Part shown: positions 45,057-54,368 of the stretch, one piece after another
How positions within the stretch are numbered: the stretch's first letter is position 1
How the letters are laid out: the number at the start of each line of letters is the position of its first letter
Assembly: GCF_023698535.1 (NCBI RefSeq)
Contig: NZ_JALJCL010000001.1
Coordinates: 124,001-188,000 of the forward strand
DNA: 64,000 nucleotides
Source: Halorientalis regularis
GTDB taxonomy: Archaea > Halobacteriota > Halobacteria > Halobacteriales > Haloarculaceae
Reading direction: 5' to 3'
The notes under the pieces: generated by a model
Databases searched by the model: none
What the model was told of the DNA's origin: nothing
What the model saw: the letters and a program-made list of their open reading frames with translations, nothing else
Made by a program: the position numbers and the translations under genes

Positions 45057-45176
45057 CGGACCCCCTCAGACATGTCAGTTCGAAATGCATTTCGACACAT
45101 CAGTATTCCGTTCGCGACCGACGTGGACCGTTCCGTAACGGCAAGAGTGAAAGTGACCAACGTGTTACGAGGTGGC

Positions 45177-45596
45177 ATGAGCGAAGCGCAGGAACAGCGG
45201 ACGATCCGGTGTCTCGTCGGAAAGGTCGGGCTGGACGGTCACGACCGGGGCGCTCACGTCATCGCGCGGGCGTTCCGCGACGCCGGCTTCGAGGTTATCT
45301 ACTCGGGCCTGCACAAAGCCCCAGACGAAATCGTTCAGGCGACGGTCCAGGAGGACGTGGACGTGCTGGGCCTCTCGATTCTCTCGGGCGCGCACAGCAC
45401 ACTCATCCCGAAGATAATGGATGGACTCGAGGAGTACGGGGCGAAAGAGGACACGCTGATCCTCGTCGGCGGGATCATCCCCGAGGAGGACCGCGACGAA
45501 CTGCTCGATCTCGGTGTCGCGCACATCTTCGGCCCCGGAGCGTCCATGGACGAGATCGTCGAGTTCGTCCAGGAGAACGTGCCCGAGCGACGATGA
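45177..45596 (+). CDS. Methylmalonyl-CoA mutase, B12-binding subunit
   Basis: The 139-residue cobalamin-binding domain has the DxHxxG motif in KVGLDGHDRGAHV, followed by IYSGLHKAP, LSILSGAHS and LVGGIIPEED. It works with a separate large catalytic subunit, not in this window, to convert methylmalonyl-CoA to succinyl-CoA. The start ATG 45177 gives MSEAQEQRTIR. A 27-codon frame overlaps its stop (ATGA) and leads to the meaB GTPase gene. Confidence 0.93.
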   Translation: MSEAQEQRTIRCLVGKVGLDGHDRGAHVIARAFRDAGFEVIYSGLHKAPDEIVQATVQEDVDVLGLSILSGAHSTLIPKIMDGLEEYGAKEDTLILVGGIIPEEDRDELLDLGVAHIFGPGASMDEIVEFVQENVPERR

Positions 45597-45676
45597 GTTC
45601 CGTCAGACGTTCCGAGCCATGGGCACGGACTGCGACTGACGACGTCACGGTCGATCCACGGGGTGGTCTCCCGTGA
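45593..45676 (+). CDS. Putative 27-residue micro-ORF bridging the mutase subunit and meaB
   Basis: The frame starts with an ATG that overlaps the upstream TGA (ATGA). It encodes MSSVRRSEPWARTATDDV and nine more residues, then ends in a TGA that overlaps the GTG start of meaB (GTGA). Both joints are of the type used for translational coupling. The peptide itself matches nothing known; its value may be only to carry ribosomes across the gap. Chance cannot be excluded. Confidence 0.4.
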   Translation: MSSVRRSEPWARTATDDVTVDPRGGLP

Positions 45677-46719
45677 CTTCGCTCGTCGACAACTTACTCG
45701 ACGGCGACCACCGTGCGCTGGCCCGCACGATCACCAAGATCGAGGACCGCGCGCCGGGCTACCGCGATCTGGTCTCGCAACTCCACGAGCACACCGGCCA
45801 CGCCGACGTGATCGGCATCACCGGCAGTCCCGGCGCGGGCAAGTCGACACTGGTCGACAAGATGGCCGAGGAGTACCGCAACCGCGGGCTCACCGTTGGC
45901 GTGATCGCCATCGACCCGTCCTCGCCCTTCACCGGCGGCGCGGTGCTGGGCGACCGCATCCGGATGGCCTCGAATACGGGCGACATGGACGTGTTCTTCC
46001 GCTCGATGTCTGCCCGGGGGACGCTGGGCGGACTCTCGACGGCCACCACGGACGCGGTCAAGGCGCTGGACGCTTTCGGGAAGGACAAGATCATCATCGA
46101 GACCGTCGGGGCCGGGCAGAACGAGATCGACATCGTCCGGACGGCCGACACCGTCGCCGTGCTGGTCCCGCCGGCCAGCGGCGACGACGTGCAGATGCTC
46201 AAGGCCGGCATCCTCGAAATAGCCGACCTGTTCGTCGTCAACAAGGCCGATCTGGACGGGGCCAACAGGACGGTCCAGGAACTCCGGGAGATGATCGAGA
46301 TGCGCCGGGACGAACTCGCCGTCGCCACGGGCCACCACGGAACGGTCGAGAAGACTCGCGACGAGGACGCGACGGGTGACGCGACCGACGAGGACGGACC
46401 CTCCTGGTCGCCGTCCATCGTCGAGACGGTGGCCAAGCGCGGCGACGGCCTGGACGAACTCCTCTCGGTGCTGGACGACCACCGCGAGTACCTGGTCGAG
46501 TCGGGCCAACTGGAGGTCAAGGCCCGGAACCGGTACGCCGCGGAGATCAGGCGGCTCCTGCGGGAAGACACCGCCGACCTCCTGGCCGAGGAGATCGAGG
46601 AACGCGGTGGGCTCGATCAGTTCGTCGACCGCGTCCTCGACCGCGAGACCGACCCCTACGCGGTCGCCGACGAACTCCTGGAGCCTATCGAGGAGTGCGT
46701 GGAAGAAAAGAGAGAGTGA
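45673..46719 (+). CDS. meaB: MeaB/ArgK-type GTPase, methylmalonyl-CoA mutase chaperone
   Basis: The 348-residue G protein loads and protects B12 in the mutase. It has Walker A ITGSPGAGKSTL near residue 53, the Asp switch IAIDPSSPFTGG, G3-like IIIETVGAGQNE and the NKAD guanine motif near 191. An acidic insertion (about residues 220-245, GTVEKTRDEDATGDATDEDG) lies after NKAD. The start is GTG 45673 after the micro-ORF. Genetic context with the mutase B12 subunit confirms the role. Confidence 0.92.
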   Translation: MTSLVDNLLDGDHRALARTITKIEDRAPGYRDLVSQLHEHTGHADVIGITGSPGAGKSTLVDKMAEEYRNRGLTVGVIAIDPSSPFTGGAVLGDRIRMASNTGDMDVFFRSMSARGTLGGLSTATTDAVKALDAFGKDKIIIETVGAGQNEIDIVRTADTVAVLVPPASGDDVQMLKAGILEIADLFVVNKADLDGANRTVQELREMIEMRRDELAVATGHHGTVEKTRDEDATGDATDEDGPSWSPSIVETVAKRGDGLDELLSVLDDHREYLVESGQLEVKARNRYAAEIRRLLREDTADLLAEEIEERGGLDQFVDRVLDRETDPYAVADELLEPIEECVEEKRE

Positions 46720-46854
46720 CCGTATTCTCACACTCCGGGAACCGTCGGCGGACTTTAGTCCCACCTACTTGTAACGATGTAACAAGACCATCCCGGCCAC
46801 CGGACAGCGTATTCGGCAACGATATGGCTGTCCGTCGGGGTCAGGTGATACCAC

Positions 46855-47475
46855 ATGTGTGATAAGCACGCACACTCCAAGCGTTCGAACCGGCACGATC
46901 TGTGCCGCCGACGGACGGTCCTCGGCAGCCTGGGTGCGGTCGGTGTGGCCGCGCTCGCGGGCTGCTCGGAGCAACAGAACTCGGGGAACGGGACGGCGGA
47001 CGTGCCCGCGGCGGTGACCTTGACGGAGGGTGACACCTGCGACGTGTGTGGCATGAACATCGTGAACCACCCGGGACCGTCGGCGGAGGTCTTCTACCCC
47101 GACCACCAGCCGTCTGGCCACGAGAACCCCGCGCGGTTCGACAGCACCTGGGAGGCGTTCCAGTACGACTTCGAGCGGGATGACCGGGGCTGGGAGCGGT
47201 CGGTGATGTACGTCACCGACTACTCGGCGGTGGAGTACGATCTGTTCGAGTTCAGGGACACCACTGGCATCTCGACACACCCGAAGGCGTCGGCGTTCGC
47301 GCCGGCCAGCGACGTGACCTTCGTCGCCAACTCCGAGGTCGTCGGCGCGATGGGCAGGGACCTGATCGGATTCGGTGACGGGGGTGACGCCTCGTCGTTC
47401 CGGGACGAGCATGGCGGGAAGCTCGTCACGGTCGACGAGGTGACCCCACAGCTGATCGCGCAACTCGGCCGATAA
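46855..47475 (+). CDS. nosL: NosL-like copper-binding lipoprotein
   Basis: The 206-residue Tat lipoprotein (RRRTVLGSLG, lipobox LAGC) has the Cu(I)-binding motif CDVCGMNI near residue 62. A NosL fold follows with a VTFVANSEVVGAMG stretch. NosL delivers copper for N2O reductase CuZ assembly. The gene starts ATG 46855 (MCDKHAHSKRS), with two cysteines before and within the signal. NosD starts in the stop codon (TAATG). Confidence 0.88.
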   Translation: MCDKHAHSKRSNRHDLCRRRTVLGSLGAVGVAALAGCSEQQNSGNGTADVPAAVTLTEGDTCDVCGMNIVNHPGPSAEVFYPDHQPSGHENPARFDSTWEAFQYDFERDDRGWERSVMYVTDYSAVEYDLFEFRDTTGISTHPKASAFAPASDVTFVANSEVVGAMGRDLIGFGDGGDASSFRDEHGGKLVTVDEVTPQLIAQLGR

Positions 47476-49370
47476 TGGACGTCAAGTACGTCCTCGCCGG
47501 ACTCGCGTTCGTCGTCCTCCTGACGGCGACGGGGTTCACGGTCGATCCCCACGGCGAGCGCGAGGTCGAGCCGGTATCGTTCGACTCGACGCTCACCATG
47601 GGGATGACCGGCGTGGACATCGAGGAAGCCGAGGAGCGAAACCTCTCGATCCCGAAGGCCGAGGTGTTCTTCTCCCAGTACGAGTACGTCGTCGGCTACT
47701 ACGGCATCGAAGCCGTCGCGACCCACCTCCGCGGCCCCCGGACGACCGAACAGTTCGGCGAACCGGTCGGCGTCCTCGTGACCGATTACGCCGGGACCGA
47801 CCCAGCACTGAACGAGAACGGCTTTCTAATCGAACGGAACAGCCTCGGCGGGGGCTGGGTGTCGGCCCGCGAAGCGTCGTTCGTCGTCGACAGCCCCGCC
47901 AAAACTCCGGGCGGACCCACGGTCGTCCCGTTCGGCGAGCGATCGGCCGCAGAGTCGTTCGCCGACCGGTACGGCGGGCGGGTCGTCGACTGGGCGGCGA
48001 TCCAGTCCGGGAGCGCCGACCGAACCCCGCCGGAGACCCGGATGGAGCGGATCACGACGAACCGGAGCCAGTGGGCCGACCGGCAGGTGACGGCGACCGC
48101 TCGACTCCGGGACCGTCCCGTGTCGGTCGTCGTGGGCGAGGACGCGCCGACGCTGGCCGCGGCCATCGACCGCGCCCCCGCTAACACGACCGTCCGGCTC
48201 CCGCCAGGCACCTACGAGGGCAACGTCACGGTCGACAAACCCCTGACGCTGGTCGGTGCGGGGCCGGAGACACACGTTCGAGGCGACCGCGATGGGACCG
48301 TACTCTCGGTCACGGCCGAGCAGGTGGCCGTCACCGACCTGCGGATCAGCGACGTCGGGTCGACCGGCGCGCGGTCGTTCGGCGATACGTCGGGCGGCGA
48401 CTGGGACCAGTTCGTCCGCCTGGCCTACGGCCGCGGCGACTCGGCGATTCGGTTCGTCAACGGCACCGGCTCGCTCGTGGCGAACGTCCGCATCGAGACG
48501 CGCGCCAACGGCGTCCTCGTGCGCGGCGGGCGGGGACTCGTCGTCCGTGACTCTCGCATCGAGGGCCCGCCGGAGTGGGAGGACGGCTTCATGGGCGTGC
48601 TGGCGATGTTCGACCCCGTCGTGGTCCAGAACGTCACGTTCGAGGGCGGCCGCGACGGCGTCTACACCCACCGGGCGAACGGTATCGTGGTCCGAGACTC
48701 CCGGATGACCGGCCTCCGGTTCGGCGTCCACGAGATGTACACGTCGGGCGCGCTGATCCGGAACAACACGGTCCGCCGGGCCTCGACCGGCGTGATCGTG
48801 ATGACTCGGCCGCGGGGGAACGTCCTCCGAGGCAACGACGTGCGGGCGAGTGAGGCGGGGCTGATCGTCGCCGGGAGCGCCTCCTTCGTCGCCGAGAACG
48901 TCGTCGCAAACAACGAGGTCGGACTCGGCATGGCGGCCGCGCGGTCCTACGTCGCCCACAACGTCGTCGTCGACAACGGAATCGGCATCAGGGCGGACCT
49001 CCTCCTGCCCTCGCTGACGGTCACCGAGAACGACGTGGTGGGCAACGACCAGCAGGCCGAGGCCGACATGGGCCCGGTCCGGATCTGGACGGCCGACGGC
49101 CGCGGAAACTACTGGGGACGGCTCCCGGGCACCGACGCCGACGGTGACGGAACGCTGGACGAATCCTACCGGCCCACCGGACCCGTCGACGCCGCGCTCC
49201 TCACGGCCGAAGGGAGTCTCGCCCTCCGGGAGTCACCCGCGGTAACGCTGTTGCGGTCCGTCCGGGACCGTCTGCCGGGGCTCCGATCCAGCGGCGTCGT
49301 CGACACTGCACCGCTGACCGAACCGACGCGACCGGACGCGCTCGCGCGAGTGAACGGGAGCCAACCATGA
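47475..49370 (+). CDS. nosD: NosD-like maturation protein with an N-terminal NosL-like region
   Basis: The 631-residue extracytoplasmic protein has a signal helix (about 5-21). A first part (about 30-175) contains VVDSPAKTPGGPTVVPFG and FADRYGGRVVDWAAI, resembling the C-terminal half of NosL without the CxxCGM motif. From about residue 220 comes the NosD right-handed parallel beta-helix (LPPGTYEGNVTVDKPLTLVG then many repeats such as NGVLVRGGRGLVVRDSRIEG). It acts with NosF and NosY in copper-centre assembly. Translation is coupled to nosL. Confidence 0.88.
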   Translation: MDVKYVLAGLAFVVLLTATGFTVDPHGEREVEPVSFDSTLTMGMTGVDIEEAEERNLSIPKAEVFFSQYEYVVGYYGIEAVATHLRGPRTTEQFGEPVGVLVTDYAGTDPALNENGFLIERNSLGGGWVSAREASFVVDSPAKTPGGPTVVPFGERSAAESFADRYGGRVVDWAAIQSGSADRTPPETRMERITTNRSQWADRQVTATARLRDRPVSVVVGEDAPTLAAAIDRAPANTTVRLPPGTYEGNVTVDKPLTLVGAGPETHVRGDRDGTVLSVTAEQVAVTDLRISDVGSTGARSFGDTSGGDWDQFVRLAYGRGDSAIRFVNGTGSLVANVRIETRANGVLVRGGRGLVVRDSRIEGPPEWEDGFMGVLAMFDPVVVQNVTFEGGRDGVYTHRANGIVVRDSRMTGLRFGVHEMYTSGALIRNNTVRRASTGVIVMTRPRGNVLRGNDVRASEAGLIVAGSASFVAENVVANNEVGLGMAAARSYVAHNVVVDNGIGIRADLLLPSLTVTENDVVGNDQQAEADMGPVRIWTADGRGNYWGRLPGTDADGDGTLDESYRPTGPVDAALLTAEGSLALRESPAVTLLRSVRDRLPGLRSSGVVDTAPLTEPTRPDALARVNGSQP

Positions 49371-50218
49371 CCGACGAATCAGCCGACACCACGACCGACG
49401 GGACAGCCCAGACGGCGACAACCGACGACGGGGCGAACGACACCAGAGCGACGGAGACGGCCGACACAGCGGCGCCGGGAGAGACGGACGCCGCCGATCC
49501 GGCGCTCGTCGTCGAGGATCTGACGGTGGCCTTCGGGGACCTGATCGCGGTCGACGACGTGTCGTTCGCCGTCGCACCGGACACCGTGACCTGCCTCGTC
49601 GGCCCGAACGGGAGCGGCAAGACCACGTTGATCCGCGCAATCGCGGACCTGGTGGGGACCGATCACGGCTCCGTCGAGCGCCCCGAGAGCGCGACCCGGC
49701 CGGTCGGCTACCTGCCGCAGGCACCGGCGTTCCGGCCGCAGTTCACGGTCGCCGAGACCCTGCAGTTCTACGCCGACCTCACCGGCGAGGCGGTCGACGT
49801 GGACGCGACCGTCGAGCGCGTGGGACTGGGCGGCGTCCCCGACCGGCGAGTCGACGCGCTCTCCGGCGGGATGACGCGATTACTCGGCATCGCGCAGGCG
49901 ACGGTCGGTGACCCGCCGCTGGTCCTGCTCGACGAACCGTCGAGCGGGCTCGACCCGATGATGACCCGGCACGTCTCGGACGTGATCACCGACCTCGCCG
50001 CGGGCGCAGCGGTACTGGTGACGAGCCACGACCTCTCGGCCGTCGAGCGAATCGCCGATCAGGTCCTCGTACTGGATCGGGGCCGGATCGTCGCGGCCGA
50101 CAGCCCGGCGGGGCTGATGGCGTCGACGGACACCGACGACCTGGCGTCGGCCATGAGCGAACTGGTCGCCATCGAGTCCGGCCAGGTCGCGACCCGCGGC
50201 GAGGGGGTGGACGGATGA
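49367..50218 (+). CDS. nosF: NosF-like ABC ATP-binding protein
   Basis: The 283-residue ABC ATPase has an unusually long Thr/Asp/Glu-rich start (about 40 residues, no motifs), then Walker A GPNGSGKTT, signature LSGGMTRLL, Walker B LVLLDEP and TSHDLSAV. It energises NosDFY. The start overlaps the nosD stop (ATGA). The N-terminal acidic lead could also be skipped by a later start, but no better in-frame start is evident. Confidence 0.9.
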   Translation: MTDESADTTTDGTAQTATTDDGANDTRATETADTAAPGETDAADPALVVEDLTVAFGDLIAVDDVSFAVAPDTVTCLVGPNGSGKTTLIRAIADLVGTDHGSVERPESATRPVGYLPQAPAFRPQFTVAETLQFYADLTGEAVDVDATVERVGLGGVPDRRVDALSGGMTRLLGIAQATVGDPPLVLLDEPSSGLDPMMTRHVSDVITDLAAGAAVLVTSHDLSAVERIADQVLVLDRGRIVAADSPAGLMASTDTDDLASAMSELVAIESGQVATRGEGVDG

Positions 50219-51024
50219 GTCGCGCCCGAACCGCGCTGGTCGTCGCCCAGCGGGAGTTCACCACGCTCCTCCGGACGCCGACGATCCTCGTCCTCGCGCT
50301 CGGGTTCGTGGTCGTCGTCGCCGGGTTCGTCGTCGCCGCGGGGACCGGGGGCTACCTCCCGTTGATCCTCGATCTCGTCGCGCCGATGGAGATTCTGGTA
50401 CCCCTGCTCGCGTTCGCCTTCGGCTATCGGGCGATCCAGTCGGACGCGGATCGGGGGGAGCTGGAGACGATCCAGACCTACCCGGTGAGACGTCTCTCGT
50501 TCGTCGGTGGCGTCTTCCTCGGGCGACTGGCCGGGCTCTTGCCCGTCGTGCTGGTCTCGCTGGGGCTGTCGGCCGCCGCAGTCGTGTTCGCGCCTGGCGA
50601 CGCCGTCTCCGTCGTCGTCAGGCACGGCACCGTCGACGCGCCCGTCCTCTTCCTGCGGTTCGCGACGCTCACCGTCCTGTTCACGGCGGTCGCGTTGGCC
50701 GTGGCGGTGGCCGTCTCGGCGGCCGCCCGGTCGGCCCGCGAGGCGCTGGCGATCGCCGTCGTCCTCGTGATCGCGCTCGTGCTGGGGTTCGACGCCACGA
50801 TCGTCGCGGCGCTGTCGGGCGGGCTGATCGGCCCCGACGCGCTCGGGACGCTGACGGCGCTCAGCCCGAACAGCGCCTACCGCGGGCTCGTCTACACGCT
50901 CGCTGTCGGGGACGTGTATACCCGGAGCGCGCCGACACCATCGCTGGTCGCGGGCGTGGCCGGGTTGACCCTCTGGTTCGTCGGCGCGCTGGTTGTGGCC
51001 GTCGTCCGTGTCTGGCGCGGGTAA
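50215..51024 (+). CDS. nosY: NosY-like ABC permease
   Basis: The 269-residue protein has six helices and the NosY/ABC-2 features AFAFGYRAIQSDADRGELETIQTYPV and LGRLAGLLPVV. It partners NosF; its ATG overlaps the nosF stop. nosZ, the N2O reductase itself, is not adjacent: the next gene is an alpha/beta hydrolase. Confidence 0.88.
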   Translation: MSRARTALVVAQREFTTLLRTPTILVLALGFVVVVAGFVVAAGTGGYLPLILDLVAPMEILVPLLAFAFGYRAIQSDADRGELETIQTYPVRRLSFVGGVFLGRLAGLLPVVLVSLGLSAAAVVFAPGDAVSVVVRHGTVDAPVLFLRFATLTVLFTAVALAVAVAVSAAARSAREALAIAVVLVIALVLGFDATIVAALSGGLIGPDALGTLTALSPNSAYRGLVYTLAVGDVYTRSAPTPSLVAGVAGLTLWFVGALVVAVVRVWRG

Positions 51025-51084
51025 CTCGGCGTGATCGCCACCTGCCCCATCACGTATAAACGCCTGTCGCCCCTTGATTCCCGT

Positions 51085-52074
51085 ATGAAGCTCCGCAACG
51101 TCGCACTGGGGGCGCTGGGTACCGCCGGACTGATCGGCGCGGCCAATCGACTGCTCGGCCGGCGCGCGGACGACCTCGACTCGCCGCTGGACGGCGAGAC
51201 CGGGACGTACCGCTGGCGCGGGTTCGACGTGGCCTACGCCGAAGCCGGCGACCCCGATGACCCCGACATCTGCCTGTTCCACGGGATCAACGCCTCCGGC
51301 TCCAGCCACGAGTTCCGCGGTATCTTCGACGCCCTCGCGGAAGAGTACCACGTGATCGCACCCGACCTCCCCGGCTTCGGGCGCTCGGATCGCCCCCCGC
51401 TGCTGTACTCCGGATCGCTGTACACCACGTTCGTCGGGGACTTCCTCGACGACATGACCGAGGACGCGACCGTGATCGCCACCTCGCTGGCCGGCGCGTA
51501 CACCGCCGTCGCGGCCGCGGACGCCGACATCGAGGAGCTGATCCTTGTCTGCCCGGACGCGACCACCTTCGAGGGGCAGCGACCGCTGGTCCGGTCGCTC
51601 GTCCGCACGCCGCTGCTCGGGACCGCACTCTACAACATCGCGACCTGCAAGCCCGCGATCCGCTACTTCAACGCCGATCACGGCTACCACGACGAGGCCA
51701 ACGTCACCGACGAACTGGTCGACTACCAGTGGGCGACGGCCCACCAGCCCGGCGCGCGCTTCGCCCCCGCCTCCTTCTTCGGCGGCTTCCTCGACCTCGA
51801 CGCCGACCTCGGGGACGTGCTGGCCGACCTCGACGTGCCCGTGACGCTCGTGTGGGGCCGCCAGGCCACCGTCTCACCGCTCGACGACGGCGAGACACTC
51901 GCGAAGCGTGCGAACGCCCGCCTGCTCGTGTTCGACGAGTCCGACGTGCAACCACACGTCGAACACGCCGATCAGTTCGTCCGCCGGGTCGTCCGCGACG
52001 AGGAGCCCGGCGGTGCGACCAGCATCGAGATCGAAGTGCCCGGCGAGGGCGACCCCGTCGAGACAGAGGAGTAG
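51085..52074 (+). CDS. Alpha/beta hydrolase
   Basis: The 329-residue protein opens with a short hydrophobic helix (about 5-20). An alpha/beta hydrolase core follows: [12 protein letters not shown] (oxyanion region), nucleophile in ATSLAGAY, and a late histidine in QPHVEH. The anchor suggests membrane attachment. No catalytic neighbours are found, so substrate is unknown. The ATG at 51085 has a TATAA element about 27 bases upstream. Confidence 0.84.
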   Translation: MKLRNVALGALGTAGLIGAANRLLGRRADDLDSPLDGETGTYRWRGFDVAYAEAGDPDDPDICLFHGINASGSSHEFRGIFDALAEEYHVIAPDLPGFGRSDRPPLLYSGSLYTTFVGDFLDDMTEDATVIATSLAGAYTAVAAADADIEELILVCPDATTFEGQRPLVRSLVRTPLLGTALYNIATCKPAIRYFNADHGYHDEANVTDELVDYQWATAHQPGARFAPASFFGGFLDLDADLGDVLADLDVPVTLVWGRQATVSPLDDGETLAKRANARLLVFDESDVQPHVEHADQFVRRVVRDEEPGGATSIEIEVPGEGDPVETEE

Positions 52075-52075
52075 C

Positions 52076-52474
52076 ATGCGGACCGGTCCCCGTGCCGTCC
52101 TCGCCGCGGTCGTCGGTCTCCTGGCGGGCGGCGGTGGCTACTGGCTCGCGGGCGACGCCCTCGTGGCCGTCCACGTGCTGGTCGTCTACGCGATCCTGAC
52201 GTGGCTGTTCGTCGGGCACCGCACCGCGATCCCGAAAGGCGAGTCGTGGGCGACGAACCGCTGGAACGGGCTGTTCGTGGTAATTCTCACGCTGGGGACG
52301 ATGCCGTATATTAACAATCGGCTCGGCGTGACGGTGCGAGAAGGCGCGGCCCTGGCGATTCTGGCGTACGGGATCGCCGCCGCCTCGTTCTTGGTCGGCG
52401 TCGTGATGGTCCGGTCGGCGGTCGCGGAGGGTGAGTCGGACGCCCAGTCCGCGGGTGCCGGGGAACCCAGTTAG
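52076..52474 (+). CDS. Small multi-helix membrane protein
   Basis: The 132-residue protein (MRTGPRAVLAA) has four hydrophobic helices and a short polar C-terminal tail. It starts one base after the hydrolase stop codon and its end overlaps the OB-fold gene's stop by four bases. Not recognised; likely co-transcribed with the hydrolase. Confidence 0.62.
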   Translation: MRTGPRAVLAAVVGLLAGGGGYWLAGDALVAVHVLVVYAILTWLFVGHRTAIPKGESWATNRWNGLFVVILTLGTMPYINNRLGVTVREGAALAILAYGIAAASFLVGVVMVRSAVAEGESDAQSAGAGEPS

Positions 52475-52857
52475 CGCGGCTCGAAGACGAGCAGCCGCTC
52501 CTCGCGCGTGACGGTCTCGCCGACGCCGATGCCGACGACCTGCCCGGTCTCGACGTCCTCGGGGTCGACACCCCGGACCTGGCCGGTGATCGACACCGGA
52601 CCGAAGTCGACGACGGCAGTGACGTACGGGGCGTCCTCCTCGAACTGCGGCGTCGGGACGGTGACGACCGTGTAGGTGCTGATCTCGCCGGAGTCGGGAA
52701 GCGGTTCCTCCGAGAGGTCCTGCGAGCCACACTGCGGGCAGGCGAGTCGCGGCGGGAGCGAGCCGTGGCCGTTCGCACACTCGACGTAGAAGCCCTCGCC
52801 GTCGGCGATGGCGTCGAGCAGGTCGTCGAAGCCCTCGTCGCGCGGTTCGTCACTCAT
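52471..52857 (-). CDS. Zn-ribbon OB-fold acyl-CoA-associated protein (DUF35 type)
   Basis: The 128-residue protein has a rubredoxin-like zinc ribbon (CANGHGSLPPRLACPQCGS) followed by an OB fold (ISTYTVVTVP, APYVTAVVDF). Such DUF35 proteins pair with thiolase-like enzymes and channel acyl-CoA, as in archaeal HMG-CoA synthesis. The ATG overlaps the thiolase stop (ATGA), so the two form an operon. Confidence 0.9.
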   Translation of the reverse strand: MSDEPRDEGFDDLLDAIADGEGFYVECANGHGSLPPRLACPQCGSQDLSEEPLPDSGEISTYTVVTVPTPQFEEDAPYVTAVVDFGPVSITGQVRGVDPEDVETGQVVGIGVGETVTREERLLVFEPR

Positions 52858-54023
52858 TGCTCTACCTCCTGAAGCACGTGGACGGTCGCACTCGCAACGG
52901 TGCCACCCGCGTTGTGGGCGAGGGCGGTCGTCGCACCCTCGACGTCCTCGGCACGGGGGTGACGTTCCTCCAGCAGTTTCGTGATGGAGATGAGCTGGGC
53001 GACGCCCGTCGCGCCGACGGGATGGCCCTTGGCCTTCAGCCCGCCGGAGAGATTGACCGGGAGGTCACCCTCGCGGGTAGTTTCGCCCCGGCTCGCGGCC
53101 CCGATGGCCTCGCCGGGTTCGTACAGCCCCAGTCCCTCCAGTGCGAGCACTTCGGCGATGGTGAAACAGTCGTGGACCTCCAGGAAATCGACGGAATCGG
53201 GACCGATTCCGGCGTCGTCGTAGGCCTCGTCGGCGGCGTCCTCGGTCGCCGGTGTACGCGCGAAGTACTGGCGGTCGTGCAGGGCCATCTTGTCGCCGCC
53301 CTGTCCGGTGCCGGTGACCGCGACGCTGGTATCCAGATCGTGGTCGGCGGCGTACTCCTCGCTGACCAGCACGGCGGCGGTCGCGCCGTCGGTGATCGGA
53401 CAGGAGTCGTACAGTCCGAGCGGGTCGGCGATGGTCGGCGCGTCCAGCGCGTCCTCGGCCGTGATCGCCTGTTGCATCTGGGCGTACTCGTTGGGGAGCG
53501 CGTGTTCGTGGTTCTTGACGGCGATCTCGGCGAGGTCTTCCGTCGACCCGCCGTACTCCTCGAAGTAAGCGCGTGCCATCAGCGCGTACGCGCCGGGGAA
53601 GGTCATGCCGGCGCGGATCTCGTAGAGGTCGTCGGCGGCGATAGAGAGCGCGTCGGTCGCGGCGGCCGTCCCGATGTTGGTCATTCGCTCGGAGCCACCG
53701 ACCAGCACCACGTCGGCCTCGCCCGACCGGAGGCGGAACACGGCGTCCCGGATCGCCGCCCCGCTGGACGCGCAGGCGGACTCGTAGCGCGTCGCCGGCA
53801 CGTCGAGTCCGACGGCTTCGGCCATCAGCGGTGCTTGGTGGCCCTGGTGTTCGGCCAGTTCGCCCATGAAGTTGCCGTAGAAGAGCGCCTCGACGTCGTC
53901 GGGGTCGATCCCGGCGTCGTCGAGCGCGGCCAGCCCCGCCTCGGCGAACATCGCACGCCCTGTCCGCTCGGGGTGCTTGCCGAAGTGGGTGAGGCCGACG
54001 CCGGCTACGCGTGGGTCAGACAT
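52854..54023 (-). CDS. Thiolase-family acyl-CoA acetyltransferase (SCP-x-like)
   Basis: The 389-residue thiolase has the nucleophile Cys84 in ESACASSGAA. A later HDCFTIAE segment lies near residue 285 and NAGGTVASAT near 375. It probably cleaves or condenses acyl-CoA with the DUF35 partner encoded downstream. Catalytic residues match the SCP-x/archaeal acetoacetyl-CoA thiolase group rather than classical thiolase I, but the substrate is not settled. Confidence 0.9.
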   Translation of the reverse strand: MSDPRVAGVGLTHFGKHPERTGRAMFAEAGLAALDDAGIDPDDVEALFYGNFMGELAEHQGHQAPLMAEAVGLDVPATRYESACASSGAAIRDAVFRLRSGEADVVLVGGSERMTNIGTAAATDALSIAADDLYEIRAGMTFPGAYALMARAYFEEYGGSTEDLAEIAVKNHEHALPNEYAQMQQAITAEDALDAPTIADPLGLYDSCPITDGATAAVLVSEEYAADHDLDTSVAVTGTGQGGDKMALHDRQYFARTPATEDAADEAYDDAGIGPDSVDFLEVHDCFTIAEVLALEGLGLYEPGEAIGAASRGETTREGDLPVNLSGGLKAKGHPVGATGVAQLISITKLLEERHPRAEDVEGATTALAHNAGGTVASATVHVLQEVEQ

Positions 54024-54135
54024 CACAACGGCTTACGAGTCGTTCAGCATTTAGGCTTGCCGGTGTGGCCAGTTTTCGCACACGACCGCCGACAGGAAGG
54101 GGCCGAGAGACGGGATGGAAGTGGAGAGGAACCGA

Positions 54136-54354
54136 TCAGTCGAACAGCCCCCCGAACAGGCCGTCGTCCGGGTCAGTGACTTTCTTGCCGGTCCCGAGGG
54201 CGGCCTCTGGCACGTCGGCGACCTGCGTGACCATCGGGAACTCCCCGGTCGGGATCGTCGCGACCTCATCGGCAGTCTCGTACTCGATCACCGAGATCTT
54301 CGCCTCGTTTTTCACCGAGACGAAGGCGTGGTCGCCGTCAGGGGCGTTCGACAC
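54136..54354 (-). pseudogene. 5'-truncated fragment of a beta-propeller (YncE-like) protein
   Basis: The remaining 3' part encodes about 72 residues: SIVSNAPDGDHAFVSVKNEA, then ISVIEYETADEVATIPTGEF, the repeat type of YncE-like seven-bladed propellers, and a tail ending GLFGGLFD. Just before it the frame runs into the left end of the second TnpB element (HPPLKGWA derives from the hairpin). The gene's start and most blades are gone. Confidence 0.72.
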
Positions 54355-54368
54355 GATGCTAGCGGAAG

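Noticed and set aside
46768-46786. Dyad CTTGT...ACAAG with a repeated GTAAC upstream of nosL
   Set aside because: Arms are only five bases and the distance to the gene start is about 70 bases; no second site was seen, so an operator cannot be supported.
50059-51744. 561-codon minus-strand frame across nosF, nosY and the hydrolase
   Set aside because: Spans three plus-strand genes, low-complexity Arg/Asp/Gly-rich translation, no domain.
52857-54179. 440-codon plus-strand frame over the thiolase gene
   Set aside because: Complement of a thiolase with intact active-site motifs.
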